The position numbers and the translations under genes are program-made. Of a stretch of DNA of 50,640 bases, positions 25,954 to 34,739 are shown piece by piece. Position 1 is the stretch's first letter; each line of letters starts with the position of its first letter. Source of the stretch: a bacterium (GTDB taxonomy: Bacteria > Verrucomicrobiota > Kiritimatiellia > CAIKKV01 > CAIYGI01); contig JANYBP010000089.1 of the NCBI GenBank assembly GCA_025360745.1, positions 1-50,640 on the forward strand. The letters are read 5' to 3'. The notes under the pieces were generated by a model. It saw only the letters and a program-made list of their open reading frames with translations. It was not told the origin of the DNA and made no database searches.

Positions 25954-27150
25954 ATGCATGCGCCCGGCACACGCGATGGTCATTTGACCTACTGTCTGAA
26001 TATTCATCCCGGCGAGAGTTGGGAGGATGTGAAGGCGGCGGTGACCCGGTATGCTACGGCCGTCAAGCAACTGCTCTCGCCGGACGCGCCCTTCGGTCTG
26101 GGGCTGCGTCTGTCGGCCGGCGCGGTCGAGGAGTTGCGCCGCTCCGGCGGCGCGGCGGCCTGGCGCGATTGGCTGACGGAACACGGTCTGTATGTCTTCA
26201 GCGTGAATGGATTTCCATACGGCGCCTTTCACAGCGTCCCGGTCAAGACCGGCGTTTACCTTCCCGATTGGCGGATGCCCGAGCGGCTTAACTATACCCT
26301 GCGCCTGGCGGAACTTTTGGCCGAACTCCTGCCGGAGGGGCAGGACGGCAGCATCAGCACCGTGCCGGGTTCGTACAAAGCCTGGCTGAACGGGGTCGAG
26401 GATCAACGACGGATTGCCGGGCAACTGGCGGCGGCGGCGGCCGCGCTGGCGGCACTGGAACGGCGCACGGGACGGGAAATCCATCTGGGTCTGGAACCGG
26501 AACCGGATTGCATGCTGGAGACCACCGGCGAGACTGCGCGTTTTTTCAGCGAGCGCTTGATTCCCGACGGGAGTCCGGTCGTAGGCGCGCTGATGGATTG
26601 CGCGATGCCGGAAGCGGAAAGGCTGCTGCGGCGGCATGTGGGCGTCTGCGTGGACACCTGCCACCTGGCGATCCAGGGCGAAGAACTGTCGGCTAGTCTC
26701 GAAAGTCTGCAAAACGCCGGCATCAGGTTGTCGAAATTACAGTTGAGCGCCGCCCTCAAGATAACGGGTCCGGCCCGCGCGGCGGAGTTGGCCCCTTTCG
26801 CCGACCAGGTCTATCTGCATCAGGTGAAGGCCTGGGATGCCGCCGGAGAGCGGCACGCTTATGCCGATCTGCCGGAGTATCTGGCGGCCTGCCGGAACGG
26901 CACGGCGCCCGGCGGCGAGGCGCGCGTTCATGCGCATGTGCCGCTGGACTGGCGCGGCGGCGGAACGATCCGCACGACGGCGGATGCCCTGACTGCGGGA
27001 CTGCGCGATCATGTGCGGCGCCTGGAACATCCGCACCTCGAAGTCGAGACCTACACCTTCAGCGTTTTGCCGGCCGCCCTGCGCGCCAGGCCGGTGGAAC
27101 AGAGTCTGGCCGCGGAACTGCGATATGCGCTGGCCTGGCTGCGGGGTTGA
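25954..27150 (+). CDS. eboE: EboE-like metabolite traffic protein (TIM barrel)
   Basis: A 398-residue xylose-isomerase-like TIM-barrel protein. GHLTYCLNIHPGESWEDV at the N-terminus, the metal site in LGLEPEPDCMLE, VCVDTCHLAIQGEE, and the C-terminal VETYTFSVLP are the hallmarks of EboE. The ATG at 25954 lacks a clear ribosome-binding site. 208 bp of apparently non-coding sequence separates it from eboD, containing AGGAGG-like stretches but no credible frame. eboA, eboB and eboC are absent on either side. Confidence 0.82.
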   Translation: MHAPGTRDGHLTYCLNIHPGESWEDVKAAVTRYATAVKQLLSPDAPFGLGLRLSAGAVEELRRSGGAAAWRDWLTEHGLYVFSVNGFPYGAFHSVPVKTGVYLPDWRMPERLNYTLRLAELLAELLPEGQDGSISTVPGSYKAWLNGVEDQRRIAGQLAAAAAALAALERRTGREIHLGLEPEPDCMLETTGETARFFSERLIPDGSPVVGALMDCAMPEAERLLRRHVGVCVDTCHLAIQGEELSASLESLQNAGIRLSKLQLSAALKITGPARAAELAPFADQVYLHQVKAWDAAGERHAYADLPEYLAACRNGTAPGGEARVHAHVPLDWRGGGTIRTTADALTAGLRDHVRRLEHPHLEVETYTFSVLPAALRARPVEQSLAAELRYALAWLRG

Positions 27151-27228
27151 GAACAGTTTCGCATGACGCTTGACACCATTCGCGATCAAACGCATCATGA
27201 GGGCCGTGTTTTTGCGGGGGGGACCCAA

Positions 27229-28287
27229 ATGATTCGAGCCAAAGTTATTGGAGCCGGCGGCTACGGCGGCGTTGGCATGATCGAGTTGCTCAACAGCCAT
27301 CCGGACGCCAAACTGGCCTGTCTGGTTGACACCTGCGACGTCGGCACACCAATCAGTCGGCTTTATCCGCATCTGGCGGGCTTTTGCGATCTGCCGATCG
27401 TGGCGCCGGACGATCCGGTCGCGAACGAACCGGTGGATGTCGTGTTTACGGCGACGCCCGACGGCGTGGGCATGAAACTGGCCCCGCAGATTCTGGCGAG
27501 CGGCGCGAAGGTGGTGGATTACAGCGGTGACTTCCGGTTCAACACGGCGGAAGCCTATGCCGAGTATGCCACGCGCATCGGCCGCGAGCCGCAGCACGCC
27601 TCGCCGGAGCTCCTGCCGCAGGCCGTCTACGGACTGGCCGAGTTGCACCGCGCGCGGATTAACAAGAACACGCGGCTGGTCGGCAATCCCGGCTGTTTCG
27701 CGGCGAGTTGCATCCTGGGTCTGGCGCCGGCGGCCAAGCACAATCTGATCGAACCGTTCAGCGCAATCTGCGACTGCAAGACCGGCGTCTCGGGCGCCGG
27801 CAAGAAGCCCAGCGCGGTTTTTCATTATCCGGCGCGCTATGACCACATGAACGCCTATAAACTGGCGGGACACCAGCATGTCTGCGAGATCGAGCGCGAG
27901 CTCGGACTACAGGCCGGCCGCGAGATACGCGTGACCTTCACCGCCCAGGTCGTGCCCGTCTGCCGCGGCATTCTGTCGTGCCTGTACGGCCAGTTGACCC
28001 GCGACCTGACCGCCGCGGAGGCGGTCGGGATTTACCGCGAGTTCTACCGCAACGATCTCTTCGTGCGCATTTACGATCGCAGCGCCGCGATCGGCTCGAT
28101 GCATGTGCGCGGCACGAACTACTGCAACCTGATTGTGGATGTGGACAGCCGCACCCGCAAGTTGCGGGTGATTTCGCACATCGATAATCTAGTCAAGGGC
28201 CAGGCCGGCTCGGCCGTCCAGAATATGAACCTGTTGTTCGGACTGCCGGAAAATGCGGGACTGGCGCGGCCGGGACAATATCCCTGA
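27229..28287 (+). CDS. argC: N-acetyl-gamma-glutamyl-phosphate reductase
   Basis: A 352-residue NADPH enzyme of arginine biosynthesis. The Rossmann start is RAKVIGAGGYGGVGMIELL, the catalytic Cys lies in LVGNPGCFAASCILGL, and a conserved CKTGVSGAGKKPS block follows. Active-site His is in LAGHQHVCEIE. Starting at the ATG 27229 aligns the Rossmann fold at the N-terminus; the 22-codon longer reading is unsupported. It is followed by bactofilin and parB, and no other arg gene is in the window. Confidence 0.93.
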   Translation: MIRAKVIGAGGYGGVGMIELLNSHPDAKLACLVDTCDVGTPISRLYPHLAGFCDLPIVAPDDPVANEPVDVVFTATPDGVGMKLAPQILASGAKVVDYSGDFRFNTAEAYAEYATRIGREPQHASPELLPQAVYGLAELHRARINKNTRLVGNPGCFAASCILGLAPAAKHNLIEPFSAICDCKTGVSGAGKKPSAVFHYPARYDHMNAYKLAGHQHVCEIERELGLQAGREIRVTFTAQVVPVCRGILSCLYGQLTRDLTAAEAVGIYREFYRNDLFVRIYDRSAAIGSMHVRGTNYCNLIVDVDSRTRKLRVISHIDNLVKGQAGSAVQNMNLLFGLPENAGLARPGQYP

Positions 28288-28363
28288 ACCGCGCGCGAAT
28301 GTATAAGAGAAACTGGAAAGGCGGAAGACTATGACGGAACATCGGATTTCACAAGGAGGAACC

Positions 28364-28834
28364 ATGGAAGAGCCAAAGACGATCATCGCGGACGATGTGG
28401 AAATCACCGGTAATGTCAAGTGCACCGGCGGTGTGCGGCTGGCGGGACGCCTGGCGGGCGACCTGGCCTGCGGCGGCGACGTGCTGGTCGAAAAGACCTC
28501 GCAAGTCAAGGGCAACCTGACGGTGAACGCGATCACGGTCTACGGACGCCTGGCAGGCAACATCGTGGCCAAGGACCGGATCGAGCTGCGTTCCGGCGCG
28601 CGCGTGATGGGCGACATCAAGGGCAAACGTCTGATCGTCGAGGACGGGGTAAGTTTCGTGGGCAAGAGCGAGATCAACGCCTCTGGCGAGGATGTCGGCG
28701 CGACCGGCTCCGAGTCCGTAGACAATGCGCCGGCGGCGGCCGAGGCGGAGGAAAACAGCGGCGCGGGCGGCTCGTCCGGCAGCGTCAACAGTTTCCGCGC
28801 GGGCCGCGCATCCCCCTTGTTTGCCCGTAAATAA
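28364..28834 (+). CDS. Bactofilin family cytoskeletal protein
   Basis: A 156-residue protein with the central bactofilin (DUF583) beta-helix, built from repeating V.G.i/L.v turns: IITGNVKCTGGVRLAGRLAG-type, NLTVNAITVYGRLAGNIVAKDRIEL, ARVMGDIKGKRLIVEDGVSF. Both termini are short and disordered, and the C-terminal 45 residues are Ala/Gly/Ser-rich. Bactofilins polymerise without nucleotide at membranes and in some bacteria tether ParABS. The parB neighbour, 48 bp downstream, fits that. Start 28364 has a strong AAGGAGGA at 28353-28360. Confidence 0.9.
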   Translation: MEEPKTIIADDVEITGNVKCTGGVRLAGRLAGDLACGGDVLVEKTSQVKGNLTVNAITVYGRLAGNIVAKDRIELRSGARVMGDIKGKRLIVEDGVSFVGKSEINASGEDVGATGSESVDNAPAAAEAEENSGAGGSSGSVNSFRAGRASPLFARK

Positions 28835-28882
28835 TCGAAGGCCCGGGCCCGGCGCGCTGCGCGCCGGCGGGGCGATGCGATC

Positions 28883-29815
28883 ATGGCAGTCAAACATGGC
28901 TTGGGGCGCGGCTTGGGCGCGCTGATGCAGGAGACTCCGGCGCCGGCGGCGGTTACGTCGGCGTCTGTGGAAGCATCCGCGCCGGTGGGTGCGACCACGG
29001 CGGGCGATGTGGTGCGGCTGCCGCTCGCGCGCATCCGGCCCAATGCTTTTCAGCCGCGCCGCCAGTTTGCTCGGGAAGCGCTGGATGAACTGACGAACTC
29101 CATCCGCGAACATGGTGTGTTGCAGCCGCTGCTGGTGCGCCGCGCGGGCGACGACTACGAATTGATCGCGGGCGAGCGCCGTCTGCGGGCAGCTGGCGAA
29201 GCCCAGCTCACCGAGGTGCCGGTGATCGTCATGGACGTGCCGGACCGCGCCGCGCTGGAGCTGGCGCTGGTTGAAAATCTGCTGCGCCAGGATCTGAACG
29301 CGATCGAGGAAGCCGAGGGTTATCGCAACCTGGCCGAGAAGTTCGGGCTCACGCAGGAGGAGATCGCCGCCCGCATCGGCAAGGCGCGCGCATCCGTCAC
29401 CAACTCGCTGCGTCTTTTGGGCCTGCCGTCCGAGGTCCGAGCCTTTATCTTCGAGGGCCTGCTTTCCGCGGGCCACGCCAAGGTCCTGCTGGGCCTGACC
29501 AACGAGGCGGAGCAGAACCGTCTGGCCGAAGAGGTGGTCCAGGAACGGATTTCGGTGCGCGAGTTGGAGCGCCGCGTCGCGCGCCTGCAGCACGCGCCGC
29601 GCAAGCCGCGCGAACAGCGTTCGGAACTGCCGGCCAGTCACGTCGCGCGCCTCTCCGAGTGGCTGCACGAGCATTTTGGAACCAGCGTACGCCTCCAGCC
29701 CTGCCGCACCCTGGCCAACGGCAAAAAGACCAAGGGCACGATCGAGGTGGATTTCTATTCCAACGAGGACCTCGACCGCATTCTCGGGGTGCTCGGCATG
29801 AACGACACGCTGTAG
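28883..29815 (+). CDS. parB: Chromosome partitioning protein ParB (CTPase)
   Basis: A 310-residue protein. The N-terminal box KHGLGRGLGALM contacts ParA. VRLPLARIRPNAFQPRRQF and the CTP-binding ELIAGERRLRAAGEA motif follow, with LVENLLRQDLNAIEEAEGYR. The HTH reads LTQEEIAARIGKARASVTNSLRLL and binds parS. A C-terminal dimerisation domain closes the protein. parA is not adjacent; bactofilin occupies its usual place. No clear parS site was noticed. Confidence 0.95.
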   Translation: MAVKHGLGRGLGALMQETPAPAAVTSASVEASAPVGATTAGDVVRLPLARIRPNAFQPRRQFAREALDELTNSIREHGVLQPLLVRRAGDDYELIAGERRLRAAGEAQLTEVPVIVMDVPDRAALELALVENLLRQDLNAIEEAEGYRNLAEKFGLTQEEIAARIGKARASVTNSLRLLGLPSEVRAFIFEGLLSAGHAKVLLGLTNEAEQNRLAEEVVQERISVRELERRVARLQHAPRKPREQRSELPASHVARLSEWLHEHFGTSVRLQPCRTLANGKKTKGTIEVDFYSNEDLDRILGVLGMNDTL

Positions 29816-29851
29816 CGTCGGCCTTCCGCACAAGGTTGGGAACGATTAAAA

Positions 29852-31300
29852 ATGCCCGCAGTCAAGCCCAACGTAATCCTGATCTGTGTTGACCAGTGGC
29901 GCGGGGACTGCCTGGGGATCGCCGGTCATCCCGTGGTCCGGACGCCGTATCTCGACAAGCTTGCGCTGGAGGGCGCGCGCTTTTCGCGCGCCTACGCCGC
30001 CTGTCCTTCATGCATCGCCGCCCGGGCCTCGCTTTTCACCGGGCTGCGGCCGGAGACCCATGGGCGCGTGGGTTATCAGGATGGCGTGCCATGGAATTAT
30101 CCGGTCACGCTGGCCTCCGAGTTCACGCGCCAGGGCTATCAGACGCAGGCCGTCGGTAAAATGCACGTCCATCCCGCGCGCAACCGCGTGGGCTTCGAGA
30201 ACGTGCTCCTGCACGATGGATTTCTCCACTTCAGTCATGACGCCCATCCCCGCGATCATGATCTGGTTGACGACTATCATCCCTGGCTCAGGCAGGAGCT
30301 TGGGCGCGATGCCAACGATTTCGAGGACGGTTTGAACTGCAACGCCTATACCGTGCGTCCCTGGGACAAACCTGAATACACGCATCCGACGAATTTCGTG
30401 GTGTCGCAGTCGATCGACTTCCTGCGGAAAAGGGATCCCACCAAGCCCTTTTTCCTGTTCATGTCGCTGCACCGTCCGCATCCGCCGCTCAATCCTCCGG
30501 CCTGGGCGTATGAACTCTACAAGGATTTGAAAATGCCGCCCCCGCCGGTGGGGGCGTGGAGCGAGATGTTTGCCGGAGATGCGCAAACAGGGCGACCGGA
30601 CCTCTGGTACGGCAAGGTTTCGCCGGAGGCGCTACAGGGTGCGCGCGCCGGTTATTACGGGCACATGACCCATATCGACCACCAGATCAACAGGTTTCTG
30701 GAAACGCTACAGATGTTCGGACAATGGAAAAACAGTTATGTCTGCTTCGTCTCCGACCATGGCGACCTGATGGGCGACCATAACCTGTTCAGGAAGGGCC
30801 TTCCCTACGAAGGATCCGCAAGAATTCCGCTGATTCTGAGAGGCCCGGAGGGGAGCGATATCAAGGCGAATTCTGTCAGCGGACAGGTTGTCGAGTTGAT
30901 GGATCTGATGCCCACGCTGCTGGAATGCGCCGGTCTGGAAATTCCCGTGTCGGTCGAGGGACGCAGTTTCCTGGCGAACGCCCGCGGCAGGGATGTGGAA
31001 CTTCATCCCTACATACATGGCGAACATGGATCTCCATACCAGGGCTCGGTGCATTACCTGACGGACGGCCATCAGAAATATGTCTGGTACAGCGGGAACG
31101 GACATGAGCAGCTTTTCGATCTGGACAGGGATGCGGCGGAGTTGAACGATCTTGCGGCGTCCGCCAAAGACGCGGGCAGCCTGAAAAAATGGCGTGGCGC
31201 GATGATCGCGGAACTCAAAGGCCGTGAGGAAGGCTTCTCCGACGGAAAGAAACTGATCGCCGGACGTCCCGTGAAGGCGGTCCTTTCCTCGTGTAAATGA
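29852..31300 (+). CDS. Sulfatase family protein (formylglycine-dependent, CxAxR type)
   Basis: A 482-residue sulfatase of the alkaline-phosphatase superfamily. Metal ligands are in VILICVDQWRGD (residues 9-19). The modification site is Cys54 in CIAARASLFTG: the motif is C-x-A-x-R, not the usual C-x-P-x-R. FVSDHGDLMGDHNLFRKGLPYEGSARIPLIL carries the second metal site. The C-terminal subdomain has the typical KYVWYSGNGHEQLFDL ending. No signal peptide, so apparently cytoplasmic. The substrate is unknown; sulfated glycans are common for such enzymes. Stands alone after parB. Confidence 0.93.
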   Translation: MPAVKPNVILICVDQWRGDCLGIAGHPVVRTPYLDKLALEGARFSRAYAACPSCIAARASLFTGLRPETHGRVGYQDGVPWNYPVTLASEFTRQGYQTQAVGKMHVHPARNRVGFENVLLHDGFLHFSHDAHPRDHDLVDDYHPWLRQELGRDANDFEDGLNCNAYTVRPWDKPEYTHPTNFVVSQSIDFLRKRDPTKPFFLFMSLHRPHPPLNPPAWAYELYKDLKMPPPPVGAWSEMFAGDAQTGRPDLWYGKVSPEALQGARAGYYGHMTHIDHQINRFLETLQMFGQWKNSYVCFVSDHGDLMGDHNLFRKGLPYEGSARIPLILRGPEGSDIKANSVSGQVVELMDLMPTLLECAGLEIPVSVEGRSFLANARGRDVELHPYIHGEHGSPYQGSVHYLTDGHQKYVWYSGNGHEQLFDLDRDAAELNDLAASAKDAGSLKKWRGAMIAELKGREEGFSDGKKLIAGRPVKAVLSSCK

Positions 31301-31308
31301 AGAACCGC

Positions 31309-31329
31309 TAGCGTCCCACAGGGACGCTA
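31309..31329. repeat. Perfect palindromic hairpin TAGCGTCCC-ACA-GGGACGCTA
   Basis: A 9-bp perfect stem with a 3-nt loop begins 8 bp after the sulfatase stop. No T tract follows in either direction, so it is a weak intrinsic terminator at best. A relative (GCATCC/GGATGC) lies at 31470-31485, suggesting a small REP-like palindrome family. Confidence 0.75.
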
Positions 31330-31344
31330 AGGCTGAAGCAGTTT

Positions 31345-31461
31345 AGGCTGAAGGCTGTTAGGTATAATTGCATGCGAACGAACTTCAGGTGTCGTAAATG
31401 ACGTGCCGCGAAATCGAACATGAATACAAGTATTTCCTAACACTCTAACAGCCTTCAGCCT
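31345..31461. repeat. 17-bp perfect inverted repeat, 83-bp spacer, made of heptamer units
   Basis: AGGCTGAAGGCTGTTAG (31345-31361) is repeated exactly in inverse at 31445-31461. Each arm continues into further 7-bp-period units (AGGCTGA, AGGCTGT, TAGG). The 16-bp core also occurs at 11705-11720. The enclosed 83 bp shows no open frame and no recognisable element. The interval 31301-31602 otherwise holds no gene. Confidence 0.8.
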
Positions 31462-31469
31462 ATCAACCT

Positions 31470-31485
31470 GCATCCATCGGGATGC
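31470..31485. repeat. Short palindrome GCATCC-ATCG-GGATGC
   Basis: A 6-bp perfect stem with a 4-nt loop. It resembles in layout the stronger hairpin at 31309-31329 and sits just outside the right arm of the 17-bp inverted repeat. Confidence 0.5.
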
Positions 31486-31602
31486 TACTGATTATAGGAT
31501 ACAAACTGCTGATTCTAACCTTCCACGCATAATACCCGCGCCGCTTTAGTTGGAATTTGAACTCGGCTTGCGTGCGGCGACAAGACGGTGTATCGTCCCG
31601 CC

Positions 31603-32346
31603 ATGAGCGCGAACGGATGCCGTCTTGGGGTAAACATTGACCATGTCGCCACGCTGCGCCAGGCGCGCGGCACGGCCTACCCCGATCTCGTCGCCGCGGC
31701 GCAGGCCTGCCTGGCGGGCGGGGCCCAGGGGATCACCATTCACCTTCGCGAGGACCGCCGTCACATTCAGGACCGCGACGTCTATGCCCTGCGCCGGGAG
31801 CCCGGTGTGCGGTTGAATCTTGAAATGGCGATTGTGCCGGAAATCGTCGCCATCGCCGTCGCTGTGCGGCCGGACGAGGTCTGCCTGGTGCCCGAGCGGC
31901 GGCATGAGTTGACCACCGAGGGCGGTCTCGATGTGGCCGGGCAGGCGGCGTCTGTTCACGATGCGGTTGACGCGCTGGCGCGGGCCGGAGTCCAGGTGAG
32001 TTTGTTCATCGATCCCGAACCCCGCCAGATCGAAGCCGCGGCTTGCAGCGGGGCGCCGGTCATCGAATTGCATACCGGGCGCTATTGCAACGCCGCGGAG
32101 GCGGACGCCGCCGCCGAACTGGCCCGCCTGATCGAAGGCGCGCGCCTGGCGCACCGGCGCGGACTCAAGGTCAACGCCGGACATGGACTCAGTCTCGACA
32201 ATCTGCATGGCATCATGAGCGTGCCGCATCTGGACACGCTGAACATCGGGCATAGCATCGTCTGTCGGTCGGTTTTCATCGGGCTGCGCCAGGCGGTCGC
32301 CGAGATGTCGGCGGCGCTTTCGCGGTATGCCGGAGGTTTGCCGTGA
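31603..32346 (+). CDS. pdxJ: Pyridoxine 5'-phosphate synthase
   Basis: A 247-residue TIM-barrel enzyme condensing 3-amino-2-oxopropyl phosphate with deoxyxylulose phosphate to PNP (vitamin B6). Family motifs: [51 protein letters not shown] and [11 protein letters not shown], then [16 protein letters not shown] near the end. Start ATG 31603 fits; a GTG five codons upstream is possible. It overlaps acpS by 4 bp, the same pdxJ-acpS pairing as in Escherichia coli. Confidence 0.96.
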   Translation: MSANGCRLGVNIDHVATLRQARGTAYPDLVAAAQACLAGGAQGITIHLREDRRHIQDRDVYALRREPGVRLNLEMAIVPEIVAIAVAVRPDEVCLVPERRHELTTEGGLDVAGQAASVHDAVDALARAGVQVSLFIDPEPRQIEAAACSGAPVIELHTGRYCNAAEADAAAELARLIEGARLAHRRGLKVNAGHGLSLDNLHGIMSVPHLDTLNIGHSIVCRSVFIGLRQAVAEMSAALSRYAGGLP

Positions 32347-32747
32347 CGGACGCGGCGCAGGGCGGGCGTGTGCTCGGCACGGGCGTGGACCTGGTGGAAA
32401 ACGAGCGGGTGCGCGAGTTGCTCGATCGCTGGGGCGCCCGTTTTCGCGACCGCATCTATCTGCCCGCGGAACAGGCCTACTGTGAATCCAAGGCGGCGCC
32501 GTGGCTTTACTACGCCGGACGTTTCGCCGTCAAGGAGGCCGTTTCCAAGGCTTTTGGCACTGGCATTGGCGAAGGGCTCGGCTGGTTGGACATCGAGGTC
32601 GTCAAAGATCCGCGCACCGGCGCGCCTTCGACGCGGCTGGGGCCCTTGGGCGCGGAGCTGGCCCGCCAGCGCGGCGTGGCGGGCGTATTGATCAGCCTTT
32701 CGCATACCCGTCATTTTTCCGTGGCGCACGCGCTGCTGGTTTCATAA
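32343..32747 (+). CDS. acpS: Holo-[acyl-carrier-protein] synthase
   Basis: A 134-residue phosphopantetheinyl transferase. The metal-binding Asp and Glu are in [12 protein letters not shown] and [18 protein letters not shown]. The end has [17 protein letters not shown]. It transfers phosphopantetheine from CoA to apo-ACP. It uses a GTG start overlapping the pdxJ stop (GTGA), and nnr begins directly after its stop. Confidence 0.95.
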   Translation: MTDAAQGGRVLGTGVDLVENERVRELLDRWGARFRDRIYLPAEQAYCESKAAPWLYYAGRFAVKEAVSKAFGTGIGEGLGWLDIEVVKDPRTGAPSTRLGPLGAELARQRGVAGVLISLSHTRHFSVAHALLVS

Positions 32748-34316
32748 ATGAAGACCATTACCACCGAACGCATGCGGGAGATCGACCGGCTGGCGGCGGA
32801 CGAGTTCGAACTGCCCGGCGAGGAACTCATGTACCGCGCCGGCCACGGCGTGGCGATTCTCGTCGAACGGCTCTGCGACCGCCACCATTTCATGGATCCT
32901 TTCATTCAACTGGTGGCAGGCCGGGGCAACAATGGCGGAGACGCCTTTGTGGCGGCAAGAATTCTTCACGAGGACGAGCATGACGTCGAATTGCTGCTGG
33001 CGGGTAACGCCGCCGAGATTCGCGGCGATGCGCTGGCCCATTTCAGTAAAATGCGGGCGGCCGGGGTGCCTTTCCGAGAACTGCCCACCAGGCAGGCGTG
33101 GGACGACGCCATCGATGACGCCGAACCATGCCAGATTCTGGTGGACGGGGTTCTCGGGATCGGTGTGCAGGGACCGCCGCGCGGTCCGGCGGCGGGCGCC
33201 ATAGGCTACATCAACAGTCTGGCCGATCGCGCGCTGGTGGTCTCGATCGACGTGCCGTCGGGACTCGACGCCGACACGGGCACGGCGCCGGGGGATGTGG
33301 TGACGGCCGATCTGACGGCCACCATCGGATTGCCCAAGCAGGGCATGTTGATGCCCGATGCGCTGCCGGTGATTGGCGCCGTCGAGGTGATTTCGCTCGG
33401 CATCCCTGAGGAACTGACGAACACACTGCCGGCGGGGCTTGAACTGCTGACCATTGCGGACGTGGCGCCGCTCTTGCCGCGCCGGGCGCGTACCGCGCAC
33501 AAGGGCGATTTCGGCCATCTTCTTGCGATCGGCGGCGCGGCCGGCTACGCCGGGGCGATCGCGCTCACCGGGCGCTCCGCACTGCGATCCGGGGTCGGCC
33601 TGGTATCCGTTTGGGCGCCGCAAGGAATTGTGCCGGTGGTGGCGGGGGCAATGCTCGAAGCCATGACCCACGGCGGACCGGAAACGGAAATCGGCAGCCT
33701 GCGCGCCGACGGTTGGAACGCCTGGATCGGGCGCCTGGCGGGATTTCAGGCCGTGGCGGCGGGGCCCGGACTTACGCGCCACGCCGAAAGCGCCGGCCTG
33801 GTGACCCGTCTGCTCGAAACGGTGACGGTGCCGCTGCTGCTCGACGCCGATGCGCTGCATGGGTTCGCGGGGCGTCCCGAGGCTCTGCGACAGGCGGCCG
33901 GGCCGGTGGTGATCACGCCGCATCCGGGCGAGATGGCGCGGCTGCTCGGATGGACCGTGGCGGAAGTGCAGGCCGATCGTTTCGTGGCGGCGACGCGCGC
34001 GGCCGAGTTGACGCATGCCGTGGTGGTCTTGAAAGGCGCGGGCACCCTCGTGGCAGCGCACGATAGTCCGCCGCTCTACGTCAATCTAAACGGCAATCCC
34101 GGCATGGCCGCGGGCGGCATGGGCGACGCGCTGACAGGACTGATAGGCGGATTCCTGGCGCAGGGGCTGGCCCCCTTCGCGGCGGCCTGCGCGGGCGTCT
34201 TTGTGCATGGGCTGGCGGGTGACTGCGCGGCGGCACACCAGTCCCAGGCGGGACTGACGGCCGGTGATCTGATAGATGAAATCCCGAATGTCATGCGGGA
34301 TATTCAAGGAAGATAA
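32748..34316 (+). CDS. nnr: Bifunctional NAD(P)HX epimerase / ADP-dependent dehydratase
   Basis: A 522-residue fusion that repairs hydrated NAD(P)H. Residues 1-215 are the YjeF_N epimerase (FIQLVAGRGNNGGDAFVAARIL, VDGVLGIGVQGPPRG, VSIDVPSGLDADTG). Residues about 235-515 are the ribokinase-like dehydratase (HKGDFGHLLAIGGAAGYAGA, PLLLDADALHGFAG, VVITPHPGEMARLLG). The catalytic Asp is in NGNPGMAAGGMGDALTGLIGG. It begins at the base after the acpS stop, so translation is coupled. Confidence 0.95.
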   Translation: MKTITTERMREIDRLAADEFELPGEELMYRAGHGVAILVERLCDRHHFMDPFIQLVAGRGNNGGDAFVAARILHEDEHDVELLLAGNAAEIRGDALAHFSKMRAAGVPFRELPTRQAWDDAIDDAEPCQILVDGVLGIGVQGPPRGPAAGAIGYINSLADRALVVSIDVPSGLDADTGTAPGDVVTADLTATIGLPKQGMLMPDALPVIGAVEVISLGIPEELTNTLPAGLELLTIADVAPLLPRRARTAHKGDFGHLLAIGGAAGYAGAIALTGRSALRSGVGLVSVWAPQGIVPVVAGAMLEAMTHGGPETEIGSLRADGWNAWIGRLAGFQAVAAGPGLTRHAESAGLVTRLLETVTVPLLLDADALHGFAGRPEALRQAAGPVVITPHPGEMARLLGWTVAEVQADRFVAATRAAELTHAVVVLKGAGTLVAAHDSPPLYVNLNGNPGMAAGGMGDALTGLIGGFLAQGLAPFAAACAGVFVHGLAGDCAAAHQSQAGLTAGDLIDEIPNVMRDIQGR

Positions 34317-34320
34317 GCAT

Positions 34321-34731
34321 ATGAAGGAACTCGAAGAAGGCGCTGTTTTGAAACTTGATTTCTCCAAGATTGCCAAGATCGCGCGTGTGTGTTCGGATGT
34401 GATTCCCGTGGCGGTACAGGATGCCGATACGCGGGAGGTGATCCTGATTGCGTATACCAATGCCGCGGCTTTGCAGAAGGCCATTTCCGAGCGCACGGCG
34501 ATCTTCTGGAGCACCTCGCGCAACGAACTGTGGGAGAAGGGCAAGACCTCCGGCGAGACCTTCGAATTGCTGGAAGTGCTGGTGAACTGCGAGCAGAACT
34601 CGCTGGTCTACCGCGTACGCCCGCGCCGCGGCCGCATCTGCCACACCAGGAACGCCCAGGGCCAGCCGCGCAACTGCTATTACCGGCGGGTGAATTTTCA
34701 GACCATGGCGCTGGAAAACCTCGATCCGTAA
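34321..34731 (+). CDS. hisI: Phosphoribosyl-AMP cyclohydrolase-like protein with altered metal site
   Basis: A 136-residue HisI-type protein of histidine biosynthesis. The fold-defining block FWSTSRNELWEKGKTSGETFELL is intact. Zinc cysteines correspond to C90, C107 (CHT) and C119. The acidic Mg2+ loop, normally D-C-D-x-D, reads N-C-E-Q-N (residues 89-93), so two of the three metal Asp are Asn and one is Glu. This may be a lineage variant or a paralogue with another substrate. No other his gene is present. Start 34321 has AAGGAAGAT upstream; it lies 4 bp after nnr. Confidence 0.8.
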   Translation: MKELEEGAVLKLDFSKIAKIARVCSDVIPVAVQDADTREVILIAYTNAAALQKAISERTAIFWSTSRNELWEKGKTSGETFELLEVLVNCEQNSLVYRVRPRRGRICHTRNAQGQPRNCYYRRVNFQTMALENLDP

Positions 34732-34739
34732 GAACCAAC

